Shown here in pieces: positions 55,727-64,000 of a stretch of 64,000 nt of DNA. Location: the NCBI GenBank assembly GCA_011390955.1, contig JAABRM010000031.1, positions 17,461-81,460 on the forward strand, written 5' to 3'. The DNA is from Oscillatoriales cyanobacterium. GTDB taxonomy: Bacteria; Cyanobacteriota; Cyanobacteriia; Cyanobacteriales; Laspinemataceae. Every line of letters begins with the position of its first letter. Positions within the stretch are counted from its first letter, which is position 1. The notes under the pieces were generated by a model. That model ran no database searches, was not told the origin of the DNA, and saw nothing but the letters and a program-made list of their open reading frames with translations. Made by a program: the position numbers and the translations under genes.

Positions 55727-57322
55727 ATGGAGTTCATTTTTTCACTAGCAATTATTTTGAGTGTGGCTGGTGGGGCGGGGACTTTGGTTCTACGCAATCT
55801 TTATTATATTTGTCAGCCCAGTGAGGTGTTAATTTTTGCTGGCAGCGATCGCCAATTGGGAGAAGGACGGCGGGTGGGATATCGCTTAGTTAAAGGGGGT
55901 AGCAGTATTCGCACTCCTTTATTAGAGAGAGCATTCCGCATGGATTTAAGTAATATGATCATCGAGTTGAAGGTTACGGGGGCTTATTCTAAAGGCGGGA
56001 TTCCCCTAACGGTAGAAGGAGTGGCGAATATTAAAATTGCTGGCAGTGAGCCAACGATCCACAATGCGATCGAGCGTTTGCTGGGCAAGAATCGCAAGGA
56101 AATTGAAACTTTAGCCAGAGAAACTTTAGAAGGAAATTTGCGCGGCGTCTTGGCTTCTTTGACGCCGCAACAAATTAATGAAGATAAAATGGCTTTTGCC
56201 AAAAGCTTGCTTGACGAAGCGGAAGATGACCTAGAAAAATTAGGATTGGTTTTGGATAACCTGCAAATTCAAAATATCTCTGATGATGTGCGTTATCTCG
56301 ATTCCATTGGCCGCAAGCAACAAGCGGAATTGCAACGGGATGCCCGCATTGCTGAAGCGGAGGCTAAAGCTACCTCAGCAATTCGTAATGCGGAAAACGA
56401 GCGAATTACTGCTTTAAAACGCATTGAACGAGATATTGAAATTGCCAAAGCGGAGGCGGAAAGACGGGTAAAAAATGCCTTAACTCAGCGAGTGGCTGTG
56501 GTGGCTGAAGCCCAAGCGGAAATTGCTTCGGAAGTGGCCCGCCGACAAGCAGAAGTGGCGGTGCAAACCGAACGAATTAAGCAAGTTGAGCAACAGTTAC
56601 AAGCGGATGTGGTGGCTCCTGCGGAAGCAGAATGTAAGCGGGCGATTTCTCGTGCTAAGGGAGATGCGGCGCGAATTATTGAAGATGGGAAAGCCCAAGC
56701 GGAAGGAAGTAAGCGTTTAGTGGAATCTTGGCAAGCGGCAGGCCCCGCAGCGCGAGAAATTTTCCTGTTCCAAAAGTTAGAAATTTTGTTAAAAACAATG
56801 GTGGCTACGGTGCCAGAAGTGGCTGTGCGTAATGTCACCGTAATTGATGGCAATAACGGCAATAGTGCTAGTAAAATGGCTAGTTTTATGGAGCAAATGC
56901 GCCAAACTACTGGTTTAGATATTGCCGATGCGGTGCGGAGTTTTAGCGGTCAACAGCCGGTAAAAGATGCGCGGGTTTTGCCCAAATCCACTGCCAAGCC
57001 TCAAACCAATAATTTCTCGTCCGATGCTCCATCTTTAGCGATCGCCTCCAAAGAGATTTCATCTACTAATGTTGATGTTAATGCTTATAATGCTTTGCGA
57101 TCGGATGTGCAGAAAATATTAGAACGATTAGTGGCAAAAAATCCCAGTAATCTGCAAGCGGAACGGGCGATCGAAACGGTCATCAAAGAAAATTCATCTC
57201 TGAGAAACCGCTTAAAACGCGCCTTAGAAGTGGGCGGCAGCGAGGTGTTACAAGAACTCTTTGAACATCCGGCTATTCGCATTCCCGCAGGTATGATTAA
57301 GGTTTGGGTTGAGCAAGATTAA
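55727..57322 (+). CDS. Flotillin-like SPFH-domain protein 2
   Basis: 531 residues. N-terminal membrane segment (about 2-22), SPFH domain (EVLIFAGSDRQLGEGRRVGY, IERLLGKNRKEIETLARETL, DNLQIQNISDDVRYLDSIGR) and a coiled-coil stalk (about 200-320). It has an extra C-terminal region of about 120 residues with a low-complexity linker and a helical bundle (VQKILERLVAKNPSNLQAER). AGGGAGAAAA precedes ATG 55727. It probably forms mixed assemblies with the first flotillin. Confidence 0.88.
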   Translation: MEFIFSLAIILSVAGGAGTLVLRNLYYICQPSEVLIFAGSDRQLGEGRRVGYRLVKGGSSIRTPLLERAFRMDLSNMIIELKVTGAYSKGGIPLTVEGVANIKIAGSEPTIHNAIERLLGKNRKEIETLARETLEGNLRGVLASLTPQQINEDKMAFAKSLLDEAEDDLEKLGLVLDNLQIQNISDDVRYLDSIGRKQQAELQRDARIAEAEAKATSAIRNAENERITALKRIERDIEIAKAEAERRVKNALTQRVAVVAEAQAEIASEVARRQAEVAVQTERIKQVEQQLQADVVAPAEAECKRAISRAKGDAARIIEDGKAQAEGSKRLVESWQAAGPAAREIFLFQKLEILLKTMVATVPEVAVRNVTVIDGNNGNSASKMASFMEQMRQTTGLDIADAVRSFSGQQPVKDARVLPKSTAKPQTNNFSSDAPSLAIASKEISSTNVDVNAYNALRSDVQKILERLVAKNPSNLQAERAIETVIKENSSLRNRLKRALEVGGSEVLQELFEHPAIRIPAGMIKVWVEQD

Positions 57323-57334
57323 TCCGGGCATATC

Positions 57335-57430
57335 CCGAAGTAATTAACAATTAATAATTGATAATTAATAATTAATAATTGACAATCAAACAAAATTATC
57401 AATTATCAATTGTTAATTATCAATTACTTA
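57335..57430. repeat. TTAATAATTGATAATT palindrome between convergent genes
   Basis: Tandem AATTAATAATTGATAATTAA units on the left face ATTATCAATTGTTAATTATC on the right, so the region could fold into a long AT-only hairpin between the end of the flotillin operon and the end of the next gene. The same ATCAATT word forms the tract at 6957-7004. Confidence 0.7.
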
Positions 57431-57434
57431 GCCC

Positions 57435-58994
57435 CTACTTTGATTTAGGTTGACTGAACCATTGCCAGAATTTTACCAACCAATAAACGCCAATGGCTAC
57501 GGAAAAACTGGCTAGTAAAGCAATAATAAACGGATGGGGATATTCCGATCGCTCTTTGTCCCAGGACGCAGTAATTAACCCCGAACTGGATGCGACAATT
57601 GCCCCTGTTCCTAGGGCTAATCCCAAGGCTTGAATCGTGTTTTCTAGGCTTTTTTCTTGGTCCTGAAGTTGGCGATCGCGCTGGGTTTGTTCTATTTCCA
57701 CGATACCCCGAATCGAGGCAACTGCTTTATCTGCTAAACTCGAACCTTCCACAAAATAGTTCAGTTCGTCCGCAATCCGAGTTTGAAAATAAGGACAGGT
57801 GCGATCGCTAAACTCCCGGAAAAAATCCAGGTCTGACTCAGAGACGACATAGTTCTTTTCCTTCTCAAGCTGATGTTGGATATTCCCTAAAGCAATCTGG
57901 TAATTTTTCCCATTAATCGCGATCGTATTCCGGCTATGCTTATAATTTCTCAACAGTCGGGCATATTCTAAATCTGACGAAGACAAATCTTCTAATATAT
58001 GCCTCAACTGATTTAAATCCCCATCGCTGACCCGTTGCCCTGGGGATTGCTGCTGTAACTTCAATAAATCTTTCAGAGCCTTGACTTTTTCCTCTAATTG
58101 GATATAATTATCGTATAATTGGCGATACAAACTCCGACTTTCCCGATAAGCGGACAAAACCTTATTGCGGTAATAAAATAAATTGATAAATTGCCGATAA
58201 GCAGCCACAAACTTCTCACTCGCTGAATCCTCCCGAAATAACCAGATTAAAACATGACAAGTATCTAGAGATTCCGGGGAAAAATCCGCATCGATAACTT
58301 GACCGCCAAACTCAAAAATCGGGCTGCCAAACAGTTCCCCCACTCGTTCCAAAGGTGGCTGTTTTCTGGAAGCAGGAATCAACTGTTTTAAACATTTCTG
58401 AGCCAATGGCTTTAAACTTTTTGTCCACCTATCTTTATTACTATTATTATCAGGATTATCATTATATTTTGCCTGTTCTTCTATGGGCAAAAAAGCAGTT
58501 AATAACAAAGTTTGGCCTAAAGAACTTTGGACGAAATCGGGCATAAAAACGCCGGTATCTGTATTTAAAACACGCCAAAACGAAATCGGCACCGCAGCAG
58601 TTTTAACATCATTCTCTGTTTCTGGCCGCCGCAAATTCAGCGTCAAACTATAACTATCATGGAGGCGATGCGCCAAAACTCTGCCGGTAATTCCTAACTC
58701 TTGATTGGCCACTTTTTCGGGAAGTTTTCCGATTAACTTCAGCGGTTGCTTATTCAGATTCACCTCCATACCGCCCGGTTCGGGGGAACTCTCAGGATAA
58801 CCGTAAATATCCAGACGTTCAGTAAATCCTAAACTGGCTAAAATCTCATCCCCTTTTTGCCACAAAAGATGAGGATTAGTCGCCAGAGAATCCGGTTTGC
58901 CCGTCAAACCGCGCCAAAGATGAAACGCGAATAAATGTAAATTTGGCGCATAAACCAGCGGCATATCTTGTTGTTGTAAATCCATTTGCTTCAC
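57435..58994 (-). CDS. Unrecognised protein with coiled coils and two C-terminal membrane segments
   Basis: 519 residues. The first 270 are soluble with no family that I recognise (YAPNLHLFAFHLWRGLTG, GRVLAHRLHDSYSLTLNLRR, CHVLIWLFRED). Residues about 285-430 are helical coiled coil (LYRQLYDNYIQLEEKVKALK). Near the C-terminus are two hydrophobic segments, ALGLALGTGAIVASSSGLI and FIIALLASFSVAIGVYWLV, so the protein should be membrane-anchored with the bulk in the cytoplasm. It converges on the flotillin operon. Met at 58985 is an alternative start. Confidence 0.7.
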   Translation of the reverse strand: MKQMDLQQQDMPLVYAPNLHLFAFHLWRGLTGKPDSLATNPHLLWQKGDEILASLGFTERLDIYGYPESSPEPGGMEVNLNKQPLKLIGKLPEKVANQELGITGRVLAHRLHDSYSLTLNLRRPETENDVKTAAVPISFWRVLNTDTGVFMPDFVQSSLGQTLLLTAFLPIEEQAKYNDNPDNNSNKDRWTKSLKPLAQKCLKQLIPASRKQPPLERVGELFGSPIFEFGGQVIDADFSPESLDTCHVLIWLFREDSASEKFVAAYRQFINLFYYRNKVLSAYRESRSLYRQLYDNYIQLEEKVKALKDLLKLQQQSPGQRVSDGDLNQLRHILEDLSSSDLEYARLLRNYKHSRNTIAINGKNYQIALGNIQHQLEKEKNYVVSESDLDFFREFSDRTCPYFQTRIADELNYFVEGSSLADKAVASIRGIVEIEQTQRDRQLQDQEKSLENTIQALGLALGTGAIVASSSGLITASWDKERSEYPHPFIIALLASFSVAIGVYWLVKFWQWFSQPKSK

Positions 58995-59508
58995 TAAATT
59001 AAATCGTACTTAAATCCTAATTAAATCGTAGGTTGGGTTGAGGAACGAAACCCAACATTATACCCAACACGATCGCTTATACTTATTTCAATTACGATTG
59101 ATAAAGTTATATCGGGGCGCAAGCATTGCGCCCCTACAGTATATGTTCATTTGTTGTAGGGGCGCAATGCTTGCGCCCCCAGAGCCTTGTATCAATCACA
59201 ATTGAAATGACTATAAGTAGGTGGGCAGAAATAAATGCACCACAGACCCAATGAGAAAAAAACTGTCATTCCCGCCCCACGCATTCGCGGGGGTAAACTC
59301 CGACGGGAATCCACAGCCTATCGGCGGGGAACGAAAAGGGCAATTAATTATGTTCACCTACTTATATGTTCACTTGTTGTAGGGGCGCAATGCTTGCGCC
59401 CCCAGAGCCTTGTATCAATCACAATTGAAATAACCATACTTTTCCCCCACCAACCGAAATAACATCCACAATTCCCCTTCTCAACCCAATTTACGCAACT
59501 ACACGCAA
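58995..59508. repeat. Nested miniature-element cluster
   Basis: No gene seen in 514 bases. It contains a GTTGGGTTGAGGAACGAAACCCAAC hairpin (about 59030-59055), a palindromic GGGGCGCAAGCATTGCGCCCC element (59078-59217), the AAGTAGGTG element in inverse orientation (59213-59365), and a second right half of the GGGGCGCAA element (59364-59437). Confidence 0.8.
59213..59365. mobile_element. Miniature inverted-repeat element with AAGTAGGTG ends, copy 2
   Basis: 153 bases with 11-base terminal inverted repeats ATAAGTAGGTG / CACCTACTTAT. It is the inverse of the element at 53328-53484. It adjoins one full and one half copy of the GGGGCGCAAGCATTGCGCCCC element, suggesting that one jumped into or next to the other. 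Confidence 0.8.
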
Positions 59509-59901
59509 TTAGTTTAACGGCAAAACTATTACACATTCCGTTAACTTTTGGCGAACATAAGCCAGCAAGGAAACTTTTTCCTCACGTCCCGGTGGTAAAA
59601 TCATCGTTTCCTTTTCCTCAATAATTTGGAAATTGGGAATTATCCACTGCATTTGATTTGAATCTGGTTCCGCAAGTTCACCTAATTCTTGGCGGTTTTT
59701 TGCTAATTCTTTAACAAAAATTTCTTGCTCTTGAGGAAACTGTTCCAGCCATTCTATAATTATGTCAGCCGCATCCGTTTCCGAAATATCCGCTAATTTT
59801 GCGGCTAATTCCTGAAACTTTGCCCGGTCTGGGGGTAAAATTGGCGGTTGCGTCTCCAATAATTGCGCGAACATGACTAAAGTTTCTGTATCATCTCTCA
59901 T
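59509..59901 (-). CDS. Small hypothetical protein
   Basis: 130 residues, rich in Glu, Leu and Ala, mostly helical (KFQELAAKLADISETDAADI, FPQEQEIFVKELAKNRQELG) with a beta-like C-terminal part. No membrane segment and no family recognised. It lies upstream of nothing co-transcribed: the next gene on this strand begins 137 bases away. Its proximity to the VapBC pair and TPR-CHAT gene may mean a stress or conflict role, but nothing in the sequence shows this. Confidence 0.55.
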   Translation of the reverse strand: MRDDTETLVMFAQLLETQPPILPPDRAKFQELAAKLADISETDAADIIIEWLEQFPQEQEIFVKELAKNRQELGELAEPDSNQMQWIIPNFQIIEEKETMILPPGREEKVSLLAYVRQKLTECVIVLPLN

Positions 59902-59934
59902 GATTATCCTCTGCTTTCCTCTGGTTTTACTTTA

Positions 59935-60020
59935 ACAGCTTCTTCTTTGTGTTCTTTGTGCCTTTGTGGTAAAAAAATTTAACTTACCACAGAGACACAG
60001 AGAAACACAGAGAGAATCTC
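59935..60020. repeat. Inverted repeat TTTGTGCCTTTGTGG / CCACAGAGACACAGAG, copy 1
   Basis: TTCTTTGTGCCTTTGTGGTAAA faces TTACCACAGAGACACAGAGA. A second copy lies at 60840-60925. Both flank the VapBC region. Confidence 0.7.
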
Positions 60021-60037
60021 TTCCTTCTGTACAATAT

Positions 60038-60448
60038 TTACTTGATTGATGGAAGAATCTGAAATCCTGCTTGAGCAAAATGTCGATCGAATGTAAAAGC
60101 GATAGTCATTCCTCTGTCCTCCATGACTATAAATGAGATACAATCGACTAAACCCCATGCTTTGTCTGGTCTAGTTTTATATAGATCAAATGCCCGTACA
60201 AACAGTTCAGAGTTTAAGTGGACTATCTCAACATTTTCTGATGCCATAAGGTCTTCAATTATCTGGATTGCTTCATTTTTGTAACTCCGAGACAAAGCGT
60301 TGGATACTTCCAGCAGTATTGCATCAGTGACAACCAAGAACTGACTATCATACCGATCTGCTATAGATAAAGCCTGATGATGATATTGATCTCGTTCATT
60401 AACTAAGGCAATAATAAACGATGTATCTACAAAAATTCTAATCGCCAT
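60038..60448 (-). CDS. vapC: VapC-type PIN-domain toxin
   Basis: About 136 residues. PIN acidic residues are in place: IFVDTSFIIALV (first Asp), LEVSNALSR (Glu), WGLVDCISFIVM (Asp) and FTFDRHFAQAGF (Asp). VapC toxins are RNases that cleave tRNA or rRNA and stop translation unless bound by VapB. The start overlaps the end of the antitoxin gene by about 11 bases, as usual for such pairs. The N-terminus could be one residue longer (60451). Confidence 0.9.
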   Translation of the reverse strand: MAIRIFVDTSFIIALVNERDQYHHQALSIADRYDSQFLVVTDAILLEVSNALSRSYKNEAIQIIEDLMASENVEIVHLNSELFVRAFDLYKTRPDKAWGLVDCISFIVMEDRGMTIAFTFDRHFAQAGFQILPSIK

Positions 60449-60668
60449 CAACAGACTTCTCTCCGTTCAAATATAAATCAAGGTTGGCGGCAAAATCAAC
60501 CGGCCCTTGAATCTTAACGCGCTTTAACTTAGCCAAGGCACCTATTTTTTCCGGTGGTTTTTCGGTTGTCTTCTCTTGAGCAAACCGTTTCACTATTTCA
60601 TATAAGTCCTCTAGGTTCTCTTCTGAAATCTTGCTAATTTCATCATAAATGAGTTGTTTGATAGTCAT
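60438..60668 (-). CDS. vapB: VapB-like antitoxin
   Basis: 76 residues. A helical N-terminus (TIKQLIYDEISKISEENLED) is followed by a basic KIGALAKLKRVKI segment and a flexible end (GPVDFAANLDLYLNGEKSVDGD) that would cover the toxin active site. It is placed first in the pair and overlaps vapC, so the two are co-translated. The antitoxin class is not certain. Confidence 0.8.
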   Translation of the reverse strand: MTIKQLIYDEISKISEENLEDLYEIVKRFAQEKTTEKPPEKIGALAKLKRVKIQGPVDFAANLDLYLNGEKSVDGD

Positions 60669-60709
60669 GGGGGTTATTCCTGGAATTAATTATGATTAAT
60701 TACTTGATT

Positions 60710-60797
60710 AGGACTTACGCAACGAATCTATATCTGGGGTCTTGGTGCGTTACGCTTCGCTAACACACCCTACCAATAGCGTTTATGCGTAAGTCCT
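60710..60797. mobile_element. Miniature inverted-repeat element with AGGACTTACGCA ends, copy 2
   Basis: 88 bases with the same perfect 12-base ends as 23197-23285. The interior has GGTGCGTTACGCTTCGCTAACACACCC, matching the degenerate copy at 27770-27841 more than the first copy, so the family has at least two interior types. Confidence 0.8.
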
Positions 60798-60839
60798 GTT
60801 GATGATAGCAAAGATGATAGGAATTCTATGTATCCCTTC

Positions 60840-60925
60840 CCGGCTTCTTCTTTGTGTCCTTTGTGTCTCTGTGGTGAGTCAAAGAATTTTTTACCACAGA
60901 GACACAGAGAAACACAGAGGGAGAT
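60840..60925. repeat. Inverted repeat TTTGTGTCTCTGTGG / CCACAGAGACACAGAG, copy 2
   Basis: CTTTGTGTCTCTGTGGTGAG faces TTACCACAGAGACACAGAGA just after the TPR-CHAT stop codon on the minus strand. Related to 59935-60020. It could act as the transcript end for that gene. Confidence 0.7.
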
Positions 60926-60930
60926 AGAAA

Positions 60931-63900
60931 TTAAACGCCAATGGCACAAAAAGCCCCCCAATGTTTAGGGTGTTGATAGGGTTGATAGTGGGACGGTTTG
61001 AAACCTAAATGGACATTTTCCCGCAGCTTTTGTTTAATCGGGGCATTCTCCTGCGACTCGGAGGGATTTAACCAATTAATTAACTCCTGTTTAGTGACAG
61101 TTCGCATCCACTGTTGGGCTGCTTTTAAGGCCAGGGTAATAGAAGGCTGAATCTGCATTTCCTCATATAATTTTACCATTAAAATCGCCGTGGATAAGTC
61201 ATTCACTGCCCAGAGGCTGCAAATCACGTTGGGGGCTCCCGCATAGAGGAAACCCAGTCCTAAACTGATGTATTCTTCTAACTCTGGGGAAAAGTCCATT
61301 AACCCGGTTTCGCAAGCGGAGAGAATCACTAAGCGACAGTAGGGTAAATCAAGCTGGAATAATTCCCCCAAGGTGTAACATAAAGTTAAATCCAGAGTTT
61401 TACCTTTGCGCCAGGGAATATATCGACTATTCCCGGTTAATTCTGGTTCGGGTTTTGGTTCGGGGTGATTTTCGCGGGGTAATGATTCGGTTTGCCCGTC
61501 CTCATGTTTTACCACCGCCCCCGCTAAGACTAAAGGAGATAGTAACGGACTAACAAAGTTAAACGCCCCATGTCCGGCGAAATGGATATATTCCGCCCCC
61601 TGAAAATCTTGGGCAGTGGCGGTTTCTTTGAGGGCTGCTTTACTGGCTGCTTTCTTGGGTAAAATCCGGGCATGGGGTTGGAAAGCGGGAGAAATTGCCT
61701 GAACTTCTAAGTCCGCATATTCTAAATCTTCTGTGGGATTTTGGATGGCAAAAAACCGGGGACTGGTATTGTCACTAATATCCTTGCGGTGGCGGTGGGA
61801 GACTTTTTCCAAAAATTGACAACTGGGGGCATATTTTACCCCATCGGCAAATTTATCGGCTAAATATTGCGGGTTGCTGCCGTTGTCCGGGGATAAGTTG
61901 TCCAGGGGTAAAATATGCAGGGGAAATAGGTGCAAGTCCCGATAGGGCACTAAAATCAGTTGGCGATATTTGTCCGTCAGGGGGGCAATCAGTTCTGATA
62001 TATGCAGGATATCCGCGAGACGATGCAGGTAGTGATTAAATTGCTGTTCCCAGTCGGATTTTTTCTGGGCATAGGTATCGAGATAGGTTTGGCGGAGTTC
62101 TTGTAATTGGGTATATGCTTCTGGGGTGGAAATCCACACTGAGATCCCCCCTGCCCCCCTTGGAAAGGGGGGTTCTGATTCTCTTAGCCCCCCCTTAGCA
62201 AGGGGGGGTTGGGGGGGGTCTCCACCTAACACCACAAAGGCATAAATCCGCTCGCGGGTACAATACCACTCAATTAGGGCAGTATGTTCGTCCAGTAAAC
62301 CCTGAATCTCAGAAAATTTGATGGGTTCCACCCGCTGAGTCAGGGAAAAAGTGGGGTCATAGGTTTTGATGATATCCAGGAGTTTGTTTAACTTTTGTTC
62401 TGCCTTTTGATATTCTTGGCGAATAGTCTCAATGGCGCTAAGGGTTAAACTAGGACTGCTGCTACCCCGTTGCCCCAAGTCTGTATCTGAGGGGCTGTTG
62501 GTTGTGGTGGGACGATCCAAAGTTTCCAACAATTGCTGTTTGGCAGTGACTTCCCGACGCAGGGTATCCAGTTGGGTGAGGATTTCTGGGGGAATATCGC
62601 CTTTGGGATAGAGTTCCCGGTTTGCCAGAAGTTCGATGAGGTTGCGGGATTTGCTGCGTTCCACACTGGCGAGGGCTCTACCGATATCGCCGCTATTGAT
62701 GCAGGCTTGTACCAGTTTCTCATAAACCCCGATTTGAGCGGTGCGGCGTTTTTGTTTCTCCTGGTAGGATTCGGCGAAAGTGCAACTGGTTTCTACGGCG
62801 GTGATGGCTGCTTCGTATCCTTCAATGGCGGTTTGCCAGTCTTTAATGTCAAAGGCGGCATCCCCTAATCTGCTACCGATATCCAAGGCTTCTACAGGGA
62901 ATCGGTTTGGGGGACAAGCGGCTAAACCTGCTCTCCAGGCGGCGAAGGCTTCGGGGATTTTGTTTGAATGTTGATGGACAAAGGCGATAAGATTGTAACT
63001 GGTGCCCATCCCCGCGCGATCGCCCAATTCGGTTTCAATTGCCAAACATTGCTGATACAGACGCTCCGCCTCATCCCAGTTGCCGCGATTTCGCTGGATA
63101 TCTCCCAACACTCCCCAAGAGGTTGCCATCCCCGCGCGATCGCCCAATTCGGTTCTCAATGCCAAAGATTGCTGATACAGACGCTCCGCCTCATCCCAGT
63201 TGCCGCGAACGTTCTGGATATATCCCAACAGTTCCCAAGAGGATGCCATCCCCGATTTATCGCCCAATTCGGTTCTCAATGCCAAAGATTGCTGATACAG
63301 ACGCTCCGCCTCATCCCAGTTGCCGCGTTTTCGCTGGATATCTCCCAACTGTCCCCAAGAGGTTGCCATACCAGCTTTATCGCCCAATTCGGTTCTCAAT
63401 GCCAAAGATTGCTGATACAGACGCTCCGCCTCATCCCAGTTGCCGCGATTTCGCTGGATATCTCCCAAGACTCCCCAAGAGGATGCCATCCCGGAGCGAT
63501 CGCCCAATTCGGTTCTCAATGCCAAACATTGCTGATACAGACGCTCCGCCTCATCCCAGTTGCCGCGATTTCGCTGGATATCTCCCAACTGTCCCCACGA
63601 GGTTGCCATCCCCGCGCGATCGCCCAATTCGGTTCTCAATGCCAAAGATTGCTGAAACAGACGCTCCGCCTCATCCCAGTTGCCGCGATTTCGCTGGATA
63701 TCTCCCAACGTTCCTATAACTTGAGACATTCCAGACTTATCGCCCAATTCTCGGCAAGCATCAAGTTTCTTCTGATACAGACGCTCCGCCTCATCCCAGT
63801 TGCCGCGTTTTCGCTGGATATCTCCCAACACTCCCCAAGAGGCTGCCATCCCCGCGCGATCGCCCAATTCGGTACTCAATGCCAAAGATTGCTGAAACAG

Positions 63901-64000
63901 ACGCTCCGCCTCATCCCAGTTGCCGCGATTTCGCTGGATATCTCCCAACACTCCCCAAGAGGATGCCATACCGGAGCGATCGCCGAATTCGGTACTCAAT
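60931..64000 (-). CDS. TPR-CHAT protein, 5' end beyond the window
   Basis: At least 1022 residues; the N-terminus lies to the right. Eight 40-residue TPR units (consensus GNWDEAERLYQQSLALRTEL) are followed by a weaker ninth, a helical linker, and a C-terminal caspase-like CHAT domain. The catalytic His is in AEYIHFAGHGAFNF and the Cys in LVILSACETGLMDF, with GAPNVICSLWAVND after it. CHAT proteases act in stress or conflict responses; some partner type III CRISPR effectors (TPR-CHAT/Craspase), but this gene is 56 kb from the CRISPR operon and no link is shown. A G-run/C-run repeat (62144-62221) adds about 27 residues (DPPQPPLAKGG...) in frame. Confidence 0.92.
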   Translation of the reverse strand, partial: LSTEFGDRSGMASSWGVLGDIQRNRGNWDEAERLFQQSLALSTELGDRAGMAASWGVLGDIQRKRGNWDEAERLYQKKLDACRELGDKSGMSQVIGTLGDIQRNRGNWDEAERLFQQSLALRTELGDRAGMATSWGQLGDIQRNRGNWDEAERLYQQCLALRTELGDRSGMASSWGVLGDIQRNRGNWDEAERLYQQSLALRTELGDKAGMATSWGQLGDIQRKRGNWDEAERLYQQSLALRTELGDKSGMASSWELLGYIQNVRGNWDEAERLYQQSLALRTELGDRAGMATSWGVLGDIQRNRGNWDEAERLYQQCLAIETELGDRAGMGTSYNLIAFVHQHSNKIPEAFAAWRAGLAACPPNRFPVEALDIGSRLGDAAFDIKDWQTAIEGYEAAITAVETSCTFAESYQEKQKRRTAQIGVYEKLVQACINSGDIGRALASVERSKSRNLIELLANRELYPKGDIPPEILTQLDTLRREVTAKQQLLETLDRPTTTNSPSDTDLGQRGSSSPSLTLSAIETIRQEYQKAEQKLNKLLDIIKTYDPTFSLTQRVEPIKFSEIQGLLDEHTALIEWYCTRERIYAFVVLGGDPPQPPLAKGGLRESEPPFPRGAGGISVWISTPEAYTQLQELRQTYLDTYAQKKSDWEQQFNHYLHRLADILHISELIAPLTDKYRQLILVPYRDLHLFPLHILPLDNLSPDNGSNPQYLADKFADGVKYAPSCQFLEKVSHRHRKDISDNTSPRFFAIQNPTEDLEYADLEVQAISPAFQPHARILPKKAASKAALKETATAQDFQGAEYIHFAGHGAFNFVSPLLSPLVLAGAVVKHEDGQTESLPRENHPEPKPEPELTGNSRYIPWRKGKTLDLTLCYTLGELFQLDLPYCRLVILSACETGLMDFSPELEEYISLGLGFLYAGAPNVICSLWAVNDLSTAILMVKLYEEMQIQPSITLALKAAQQWMRTVTKQELINWLNPSESQENAPIKQKLRENVHLGFKPSHYQPYQHPKHWGAFCAIGV
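62144..62221. repeat. C-run/G-run hairpin repeat inserted in the TPR-CHAT gene
   Basis: CCCCCCTGCCCCCCTTGGAA, AGGGGGG and a second pair CCCCCCCTTAGCAAGGGGGGG form two hairpins inside the coding region. Relatives lie at about 6881-6911, 20390-20431 and 43243-43266. The insertion keeps the frame. Confidence 0.8.
63030..64000 (-). repeat. Eight 120-base tandem repeats in the TPR-CHAT gene
   Basis: The DNA repeats every 120 bases (40 codons) with very high identity, for example CGCTCCGCCTCATCCCAGTT at each period. Such identity at DNA level suggests recent expansion or gene conversion, and it runs off the right edge. Confidence 0.9.

Noticed and set aside
63039..63719. Plus-strand open frame with 40-residue repeats (IADTDAPPHPSCR)
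   Set aside because: It is the antisense shadow of the 120-base TPR repeats; periodicity comes from the real gene.
60931..64000. Link of the TPR-CHAT protein to the type III CRISPR operon as a Craspase
   Set aside because: The genes are 56 kb apart, and the CHAT-associated CRISPR systems known to me are of a different, single-chain subtype; TPR-CHAT proteins are common in cyanobacteria.

Overview
The window comes from a cyanobacterium, most likely a filamentous Oscillatoriales-type strain. The octamer GCGATCGC (HIP1) is very frequent. A light-dependent protochlorophyllide reductase, an Npun_F5749-type flavoprotein, pentapeptide-repeat, TPR-CHAT and Nostoc-type dynamin-like proteins are all present. 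Gaps between genes are full of small palindromic repeats. No rRNA, tRNA or CRISPR array was seen. Everything here is read by eye from sequence; no database search was run.

Region 1 (1-4767) is the 3' part of a type III-D CRISPR effector operon: the tail of a Csx10-like (Cas7-Cas5-Cas11) gene, a double-Cas7 fusion, Csx19, and a TIGR03986-type Cas7 with an insertion. This is the subunit set of the III-Dv complex known from Synechocystis; cas10, cas6, adaptation genes and the array would lie to the left. Region 2 (5-16 kb) has a pentapeptide-repeat protein, an FMN flavoprotein, acetolactate synthase with an added zinc ribbon, threonine deaminase, a decayed DUF499 ATPase, a dynamin-like GTPase and a transposase-derived HTH protein. 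Region 3 (16.5-23.1 kb) holds decayed defence/mobility genes (orphan antitoxin with broken VapC; C5 methyltransferase with an interrupted endonuclease) and then two glycosyltransferases, a probably inactive rhomboid and a thioredoxin-TPR protein. Region 4 (23.9-29.6 kb) has two more dynamins in tandem, por and a small membrane protein.

Region 5 (30.2-46.4 kb) is the most interesting part: a candidate Pel-like (amino-sugar exopolysaccharide) locus. A receiver-domain/HlyD fusion, a PelF-type glycosyltransferase and a PelG-type membrane protein form one operon. Close by are YvcK, a giant RTX-tailed polysaccharide deacetylase, a GalE epimerase fused to a tandem MshEN motif of the kind that binds cyclic di-GMP, a large membrane protein that may be a GT-C transferase, and a spherulin-4/Sph3-like glycosidase lipoprotein. 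Precursor supply, polymerisation, export, deacetylation and hydrolysis could thus all be encoded here. There is no PelD in the window, so GalE-MshEN may bring cyclic di-GMP control instead (inference).

Region 6 (46.5-64 kb) has a HEAT-repeat protein without a visible NTPase, a DUF2993 protein, prolyl-tRNA synthetase, two small cysteine-rich paralogues, an NfeD/flotillin/flotillin operon, an unrecognised membrane-anchored protein, a VapBC pair and a TPR-CHAT protein that runs off the right edge. Several miniature inverted-repeat elements lie between these genes, some nested.
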